Shown: one piece after another, positions 57,001-64,000 of the stretch
Layout of the letters: each line of letters starts with the position of its first letter
Position numbering within the stretch: position 1 is the first letter of the stretch
Assembly: GCA_015680685.1 (NCBI GenBank)
Contig: MNCI01006170.1
Location: forward strand, 188,354-252,353
Reading direction: 5' to 3'
Length of the DNA stretch: 64,000 nucleotides
DNA from: Gnetum montanum
Taxonomy: Eukaryota > Streptophyta > Gnetopsida > Gnetales > Gnetaceae
Notes under the pieces: model-generated
The model's input: the letters and a program-made list of their open reading frames with translations, nothing else
What the model was told of the DNA's origin: nothing
Database searches by the model: none
Program-made: the position numbers and the translations under genes

Positions 57001-57270
57001 CTTTTAGCCCTTCATATTTAGGGATGTATATATATGTTTGCACAATCTTGTGAANCTCATATTTAGGGATGTATATATATGTTTGCACAATCTTGTGAAA
57101 GATGTCAAAAAGATAGAAGAATTACAAACATGAATGAGGAACCATAATAGAATATACATCCATTGAAATCATTTGAAATTTAGGAAATTGGCTTCATGGA
57201 ATCCATCATGCCAATTTGAATGAAAATTCATACATGATTCCTTCTTTGACAATAGTCATGGTGGAGTTAG
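54040..57270 (+). pseudogene. pol of gypsy E: protease, RT, RNase H, partial integrase
   Basis: Protease near 54.06-54.3 kb reads ILDLESRVNLISQDM, with FPIIMGKLWL. RT at 55.56-55.9 kb reads LVIIPKKGKKWRILINF, YYSFLDNYIGYNQI and IFIDDFSTYGSNFE (both catalytic Asp present). RNase H is at about 56.3-56.6 kb, the integrase zinc domain at 56.9-57.12 kb (CGGHY, SCERCQKDRR). The integrase core stops soon after FEI-EIGFM; the remainder is deleted. A one-N join with a 43-bp duplication lies at 57,012-57,099. Confidence 0.8.
57012..57099 (+). repeat. 43-bp direct duplication around a single N
   Basis: 57,012-57,054 and 57,057-57,099 are identical, separated by N and C. This looks like two contig ends that overlap but were joined without merging. 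Dropping one copy keeps the integrase zinc-domain alignment. Confidence 0.85.
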
Positions 57271-59110
57271 TTGTGACATGTAGGTCTTGTGAACTCATTT
57301 TATTTTTCATTCTTACATTTTCCAATTCTTTAATATCTCTTTAATTTATTTCATATATTTTTTCAATTTCTTCATAATTTTTCTTATTTATTCATATATT
57401 TTATTATTTATAAAATTTTTCATTCTTTAAACATTTTTAATTTAAGAATGGTATATAATAAGCATTGTTAACATGCTAGATGTTATCCATACATGAAGAA
57501 TTTTTTTCTTATGTTATTGAATTATTAAAAGACTAATAGATATAGTGATAACTATGTCATTCATTCTCTTGTTTCTAATATTAAAATATTCTTACCATAC
57601 ACATAATGTGATTCTCATCACATAAAACTAAAATGAACTAATAATCATCATGCCTTAATGGAAAGGTGAATATCCAAGTGAAAATGTAGAAGGATGTGAA
57701 ATCAAATAAATTTTTATTTTTTGTTCTATGTGTATTAATTATTCATATGTTTATATCATTACTTATATTGTCATTGTCATAGAAGCATGTTCTTTAATAA
57801 TAATTGTTACCTTCCTATGATACTGAAAAGATATGTGATCCATGTTTGAAGGTACTCCTCTAGCAAGGCAAACAAAATAATTAGTTGATCCATATAAGAA
57901 TTAATATTCTTTGGGTACCATTGAAAATACATGTTACCCATGCTTGAAGGTAGGCTACTTCCAAGAATCACATGGTATCTTGGATTGATTTCATCATATA
58001 ACTGAAAAGACATGTTACCCATGCCTGAAAGTATATCACTAATGAGATTAGCATTGGCTATGGGGCTAGAAAGACATGTCACCCATGCCTAATGGCATCC
58101 CTCTAACCAATGGTTAAGATGTCCTAAAAATTAATTTTCATAAGTAATTAACTCTTGAAGTGTGAATACTACTTCCTTGTTTTCTTTTATCATGTAATGG
58201 TATCATCATGTGATTGTAATTTGTCTCATGGTAATTATATTAGAATGATGCAATGTGATATCACTGGTAAGTGATATGGACTTAGTTTGGATCTTGGACA
58301 TAAAAAAAATAATGATCAATCTAATCATGATCTACACAAAGGATTTATTATGCCTATGGCAATACCTCACATCTTGTATTCTCAAATCCATTCTCTCATC
58401 ATTCCACCTCACTAGCATATATAAATATAATTTCATGGTTATAAATAACATAGTGTTATTTTCTTACTGAGGTCATTCTAACATGTCCATATTGAAGGAC
58501 AAGTATGATTCTCATGCATTTCCTTGAGTTCTCACAAATTCTTACAGAAGTGGTTATATAAGAGCATTAAGAACAGAGTTTGCTTTGGGGAGGATGCACT
58601 TCTATGAGTTTTGTGTATCATACTTGAAAACTAGTCATGCATCACCTAGCTCATTCCTAGCTATTATGTTATCCATTATATCATTCATATAACCCTCAAT
58701 AATCACTATACTTGAACATCTCCATCAATAATAATTATTGATCTTATATACTCCTTGCTAAAAAAAATCTTGTTTTTCATCACTCTCCACATTCTAATGG
58801 TAATTAAACCATCCATTAGTATCATTCCTTAGCCAAATACTCTTTAGAAAACCTTAGGACATTTCAAACATTGATATTTATTGATATTTTTCCAAAAAAA
58901 AGCATAAATGTTTTTTTTACTAAGGTGGTATCATAGCTATGATATCATATCACCTACAATATCACAATTACAGTACTGTAGATACAATATATTCAATATA
59001 ATCCCCTACAAATACACACAAACATTAGAAAATTTTAATCATTTTATTCCAAACACCTGGGGTGTTCATGTCATTTCTAAGCCAAAGAAAATTTAGAACT
59101 TTATATCTTT
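57271..59110 (+). other. 3' non-coding region of gypsy E and unassigned DNA
   Basis: At 57,815-58,110 there are four diverged repeats of about 70-100 bp, each with ACATGTTACCCATGCYTGAAG-like sequence; B and C have one such copy. The B/C 3' region remains recognisable to about 58.62 kb. Near 58,930 there are GATATCATATCACC palindromic motifs like the U3 of D, possibly the E LTR into which D inserted. No gene. Confidence 0.5.
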
Positions 59111-59936
59111 TGATGAGTTGTGATATCGTGCCTGCGATATCACGTACGCGATATTGTGGCCTTCCATGCGATATAATGTATGCGACATCGTAGCCTACCT
59201 CATTGCCTATAAATTAGAGGTGGGTGCACTTGGTTTACATAGTTAGTCTTAGTCCCTTACCCAAATGCTTATCTTTTCTTCCTCTTAGAGTTAGAATTAT
59301 TTCTGCATGCCCGTAGTAGGAGTCATAAAGTGAACAGATCTTTATTCAAGCATTGTGTACCTGAGCACACCTTGTGTCCAACAATAAAGGTGAACTTTGT
59401 GATGAACCATGTAGCATTCAGAATAGATTAATTAATGTTAATTACTATTACTTAATGTTGTCCTTATTTAATTAATGGTTCTCTCTCACCCTACAACTCT
59501 CCTAAGTAAGCACATAGAGTACGATCACTTCGAGCATGCATGTAACACTTGGTAACCCAGTAACAATTATTGTTTGGTAAGCCTAATAGTATTGCACTAG
59601 TTCAAGATGTGTATGACAAGCAAGAATAGATACTAGTGTTAGGATTAGTTAGAGCCTATTTAATAAGTAGTCAAATTAAATTAGTTACTTAGTTATCTCT
59701 CTCTTCCCTTATTAGTAGCAAGACATAAAAACACATAAAAAGTATAAAAATCATATGCCTCAAGTTTACTTAACCATACAATCATGACATACAAGTAAGC
59801 TTGGGAAGACAACGATTAATCAACCCATTCTTGTTCCTCAAAGGTGCATAGGTACTTAGTCCTTGGAATTCAACTAGATCATGCATGGATGCTCGTATTC
59901 ATATGGTTGAGGGTAGGGATACCTCACCATTCATCA
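59111..59936 (+). repeat. 5' LTR of gypsy D
   Basis: 826 bp, TGATGAGTTG to TTCATCA, matching C. U3 starts with several GCGATATC-type motifs in about 75 bases; TATAAATT is at 59,208-59,215. Confidence 0.92.
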
Positions 59937-59956
59937 TTGCCACTGTTGCTAGGGAC
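59937..59956 (+). promoter_or_regulatory. Primer-binding site of gypsy D (tRNA-Asp-like)
   Basis: TTGCCACTGTTGCTAGGGAC follows the LTR directly; five differences from the tRNA-Asp complement over 19 bases. Confidence 0.85.
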
Positions 59957-60179
59957 TTTATTGTTTGTGCATTAACTAGAACATAGGAAATCTTTCACAT
60001 CATTGGAATGAACCCTTGGGATTGGTTAAAGAAAAATAATAAATAAAAAAAATTACACAATGAATAGAAAATCATGTCTCCTTCTTCATAAGAAAGTGTT
60101 TCACAACCTAGGTCTGATACAAGGAATAATCAGAGATGTAGTACACATGATAATCTGCCAGTCCCTCAACAGTTTCGTG

Positions 60180-62560
60180 TGCTATATGTTCATCTCAATG
60201 AATATGTACTAAAATTTACCTTTATCCTCCACTAGGATGAACAACTGTGTTGGCAAGATTTAGAAGGTAACATAGTGTTACCTCCTGATCATTTAGTCCC
60301 GGGCATGATTCTTTATGATCTCACATAAATTGGCATGCAACATTTATAGGTAGAGTACATTGTGCATGATCATGACTGGAGAGAGTATCAACCCATGGAG
60401 GCACAACATCAAAGGGACTTACAGTAGGAGAGACATCATAAATCCATGAAGGAAAAGTTTTCGCAAAATGTCCCACATGTCCTAAGTGTAAATGAGAATG
60501 GTAAACTTGCCTTAGGTAGTTGCCCACACAATGATGTTCCTCCCATTGACTTTGATCAAGGGATTGTGTATCAGAATCTTTACTCAACTATCCATAACCT
60601 AGATTTTGGTACCGATAGACACAAAGGGTTTGAAAAAGGAACACAAACACATGACAAGGATGGATGTTCCAATTGTAACCACGATCAAGGCTGTGACCAC
60701 CAAAGGGAAGGAAGAAGGCATCGACATGATGATAGTCATCCTTCTTCTCCACCTTCATCATCTCCTTCACCCTCTCTTTTAGGATCTAAATGTAGTTACA
60801 AAGAAAAAGATCATGAGGATAAGGGTAGACAAAATGGAAGTCATAGATAAAATAATCAAGAAAGGGGATGAGGGCACTCTAGAGAAACACACCATGAAAG
60901 AAGGGAGAGTAGGAAACAACATAGGCATCGTAGATGCCATAGATGAGATGATCACAATGAACCCCTACTCGCTACTCAAAGTATGCTAGACATAACTAAG
61001 GCTATTAGGATCCCAAAAAGGTACCAAAAAGATAGTAGGATCAAGAGATTAGACATGAAAAACATCTCATGGTTTGAAGGGGGGGTATAACATTGATCCT
61101 CAAAATCATCTACAAGCATTTCATGATGCATGTGCCTTATAAAACATAGAAAGGGAATGGAAAAAACTTAAGTTGTTTCCATGGACACTAGTCAAAGAAG
61201 TGGAGAGCTAGTATTGATCCTTAGAACTAGAATCCATTCGTAGATGGTACCATGTTAGAATTGTTTAACAATAAGTATCAAATGTACTCCCAAGTGTCCA
61301 ACCTACAAAAGCAAATCCAAGCCTAGAAACAAGGAGGACATGAACCCTTGGATGCTACCATGGGTTACTATTATGCACTATTACATCATTGTCCTAGCCA
61401 TGGTTATTCATAGAGGGATCAACTACATGATCTCATAGATGGGCTTAGGCATGAAATGTGAAGAACCCTTGGGACATATGTCTAAAGGAGACTATCTGAG
61501 CTTAGGACCCATCAAGTTCAGAGATTATTAGAGCGAGTTGCTAAAGAAGAAGGTGAGCTAAGGAAAAGAGAGAGTGTAGAGGAATATAACAGAGATCCTT
61601 CCCTCTGAACGAGGGGAGTAAGATTTTGTGAGAATGAAGAAGAGTCACCACTCAAAGAGATGGTGAATAAGAAAACCTTGCCTATCAAAAAATTAGCATC
61701 AAAAGTATTAGCAAAGGTAGAACAAATGTCAAATTCCCTAGATGATAGATTTCAAACCATTCTTAATATAGTAGAGAAGTCTAGAGAGCAAGGTAGTGAT
61801 TGCGAAAAAATAAAAAAGAGAGAAACTAAACATGCACGTAATAAGGGTAAGGGCAAAGTTGTCATTATTGAGGAGGTTGTGGATTCAAATACAAACAATG
61901 ATAGTGGATGCGAGATATGCAATATGACCATCCTAAGGAATGTTGCCCTATAATCTCACATCTGTAGGAGTCTGGGTTGTATGCATTGAACCCATGATTA
62001 AACAAAAGGTAGACACCTCGAAGGTTACCTTATCCTGAAGGTAACTCAAGACAGTTTCACCAACCCTTAATGTATTATCCAAGTGGAATTCCACCATAAC
62101 CAATCGAGCAGTATCAACAATGGAAATATCCAAAATTGTTGGGAATGCCACCACCAAGGCAACAACATTCTCATTAGCAACTTGACTCATATGGATATTA
62201 CGTGCAATAGCAAAGCTCTCCACATGACTCTACTAGTCATGTTATGCCTCAACCCCACTACCAAGCTTGCGAGTATTATATGACTCCTTCTCCTAGGGGT
62301 GATGTTCCACAAACATACAATCCTTCTCATCCAGTTGCACCACTTCCATCCTTAACTCCATTACCACCTACTCCAGCTATGCAAGGTGGACTCCCTACTC
62401 ATCCACAATAATGTAATGCCACCAGGGTTGTTAACACTCAACCTACTGCTAGTTCTGACAACTTCATGAAGAAAAGACCTTTCTTTAGAACCAACAGTCC
62501 AACTAAGCCCTTGCAACCACAAGCAGATGATTCTTCAAGAGCCTCACTATCACTTTGAAG
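60180..62560 (+). pseudogene. gag of gypsy D
   Basis: The His/Ser/Pro-rich N-terminal part is open for 134 codons from 60,446 (SPPSSSPSPSLLGSK). Capsid blocks follow at about 61.06-61.55 kb with frameshifts. The 97-codon stretch from 61,660 contains KVEQMSNSLDDRFQTILNIV. The knuckle at about 61,910-61,948 starts CEIC, then loses one base. A Pro/Gln/Tyr-rich linker runs to about 62.5 kb. The Gag segment deleted from B is present here. Confidence 0.85.
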
Positions 62561-62579
62561 ATCCATTGAACTTAAAAAC

Positions 62580-63110
62580 TACACTCAATGCATACGATCA
62601 TGTTAACTCATGTTGTTACTGATTGGATAAAAGCTAGCCATCTTCCTAGGAAATTCTCTAATCTTGGGAGTCCTCTGATATATCTACAAATCACTGGAAA
62701 TGAGCCATGTAAAGATTTTTTGGATTTAGGTTCTAGTATCAACTTGATCTCTCAAGAAATGTGCAAGGCTTGGAACCTACCTCCACTAAGAAAGAGTAAC
62801 ATTCATTTAGAGTTGGCTGACCAATCCATCACTGTTCCGTTGAGACTAGTGGAGGACATTGTCACCACTGTTTGTGAGAGGTCATATCTAGTTGAATTCC
62901 TAGTGATTCAAGTGAACAACGGTAAGGGGGACTTCCCAATCATAATGGGAAGAGAATGGCTAAGCATAGTTAATGCATGCCTAGGAATCCATGATCTTTC
63001 CTTAGAAATATCAAAGGAAAATACATTTGGAAAGATCGAGAAGAAGAAAGTTTCATCCATTGCATACAGTGATGCAGGGTATAATTGCATGTAGAAGTCA
63101 TGGTTCATGC
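62580..63110 (+). pseudogene. Protease region of gypsy D
   Basis: Open for 168 codons from 62,588. Contains FLDLGSSINLISQEM (DLG instead of the DSG of C), the ITVPLRLVEDIVTTVCERSY block, and FPIIMGREWLSIVNACLG. Stops at the same relative position as the longer frame in B. Confidence 0.85.
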
Positions 63111-63199
63111 AATATTAAACATTGCCTACATGTAATCAATGTGCACAAGTGATTGATATACAAAGATGCTGGTATGTAGCAACCACAAGATTGGAAGAC

Positions 63200-64000
63200 A
63201 CCCAGTGGCTGATAGCTGATCAAGAGAGAAACTCAACTATATGCATGGAACCAACTGAGGGTTTGACTTGCACTTACATCAATAGCATAGATACATTAGA
63301 TCAAGTCCATTTCCAACTTCCAAGTCTTGAACTTGAGAATATCAACTAGGGGAAGTTGGAAATCCCTAATAAGTTTAGGCAAGAGCCCCTTGAGCTAAAA
63401 CCATTGCCCATCAGTATGGAATACATGTTTCTTAAAAATGGAAAATCGATAATTATTAATTCTAAGTGGTTGAAAGCCTTCACTTGGTCATATTCCAAAT
63501 TAACTGGAATAGATCCTAGGATATGCCAACATAGGATTTACATTGACCCCTCCATGAAGCCTTGAAGACAACCATAGAGGCGATTGAACCCAAAGCTGAA
63601 GGAAGTAGTTAAGGAGGAAATTGAACAGCTTCTAAAAGCTAAGTTCGTCTACCTCGTTGCTGATAGAGAATGGGTTAGCCCCTTAGTTATAGTACCCAAA
63701 ATGGAGGCAAATGGAGGGTGTGCATATATTTCTGGCTACTAAACATGGAAACATTCAAGGACCACTTTCCACTGTCATTTGTTGACCAAGTTTTAGACAC
63801 CATCGCAGGGCATCGCTACTATAGTTTTTTGGATGGGTATTGTGGGTACAACCAAATACAAATAGCCCTAGAAGACCAAGCCAAGACTATGTTCAGCAGT
63901 CCTTGGGGAACATTTGCATAGAAAGAGATGTTGTTTGGCTTGTGCAATGCCCCTATAATGTTTCAATGATTAGTTCTAAGCATATTCCAGTAGCAGATAG
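63200..64000 (+). pseudogene. RT of gypsy D (cut by window end)
   Basis: A linker up to about 63.6 kb, then the RT start (EWVSPLVIV region near 63.67 kb) with a frameshift, FKDHFPLSFVDQVLDTIAGH and YYSFLDGYCGYNQIQIALED up to 63.92 kb, then a stop. The sequence ends before the catalytic FMDD box. Confidence 0.88.

Larger units (their letters stand above)
41610..58620 (+). mobile_element. Gypsy element E (oldest copy), split by C
   Basis: Segments 41,610-42,304 and 52,174 to about 58,620 together give the family order of gag, protease, RT, RNase H and partial integrase, followed by the 3' non-coding region (CTTTGGGGAGGAT near 58.59 kb matches C and B). It is the most diverged copy, with very many stops. 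The LTRs were not recognised. Its gag is continuous across the C insertion. Confidence 0.8.
59111..64000 (+). mobile_element. Gypsy element D, 5' portion (runs off window)
   Basis: 5' LTR, primer site, gag, protease and RT start in family order. Closest to C over gag and to B over the protease. The 3' half lies outside the window, so no target duplication can be tested; the left flank is TCTTT. Confidence 0.92.

Overview
The window is plant nuclear DNA, AT-rich, almost entirely built of decayed and nested transposable elements, with one broken immune-receptor-like gene. Plant signs are tRNA-Asp-primed Ty3/gypsy elements whose gag and protease resemble the Athila/Tat branch, Copia elements primed by initiator tRNA-Met, an L1-type LINE with a zf-RVT tail, a plant-type hAT transposase, and an NB-ARC fragment. 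The large, old, nested elements fit a big-genome plant such as a gymnosperm, but that is inference. No RNA gene, CRISPR array or intact protein-coding gene was found.

Layout. 1-1.44 kb: no gene. 1.48-4.57 kb: element A, a truncated gypsy element on the minus strand (gag plus 5' LTR). 4.57-8.17 kb: non-coding, with a GA microsatellite and several short dispersed and tandem repeats. 8.17-9.6 kb: 5' region and first exons of a broken receptor-like gene with an N-acylation-type start and a helical domain. 9.58-15.1 kb: a very large imperfect inverted repeat whose left arm carries an antisense hAT transposase pseudogene; the matching part of the right arm is an N gap. 15.6-16.1 kb: an NB-ARC fragment on the same strand as the upstream exons. 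16.1-29.66 kb: a Copia element, split by a complete 9.4-kb gypsy element (B, 17,506-26,886) with a perfect 5-bp target duplication. 29.66-35.4 kb: a minus-strand LINE. 35.4-41.6 kb: mostly unassigned AT-rich DNA with a Copia reverse-transcriptase fragment and a 190-bp tandem duplication. 41.6-59.1 kb: an old gypsy element E, interrupted by a complete 9.9-kb element C (42,305-52,173, minus strand). 59.1-64.0 kb: gypsy element D, running off the window.

Elements A-E are one gypsy family at different ages. They share TGATGA...TCATCA LTR ends, a tRNA-Asp-like primer site, a gag with an unusual cysteine-histidine knuckle, and protease, RT, RNase H and integrase domains in the usual order; C and B also share a possible small membrane-segment ORF after pol. 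All copies carry stops, frameshifts or lost catalytic residues, so none looks autonomous. Several shared losses fit C-to-T decay at CHG sites, as expected for methylated plant transposons.

Inferred order of events: an NLR-like gene was broken by the inverted-repeat element, a 19-bp duplication and the Copia insertion (their relative order is unknown); gypsy B then entered the Copia. Independently, gypsy C entered the older gypsy E.
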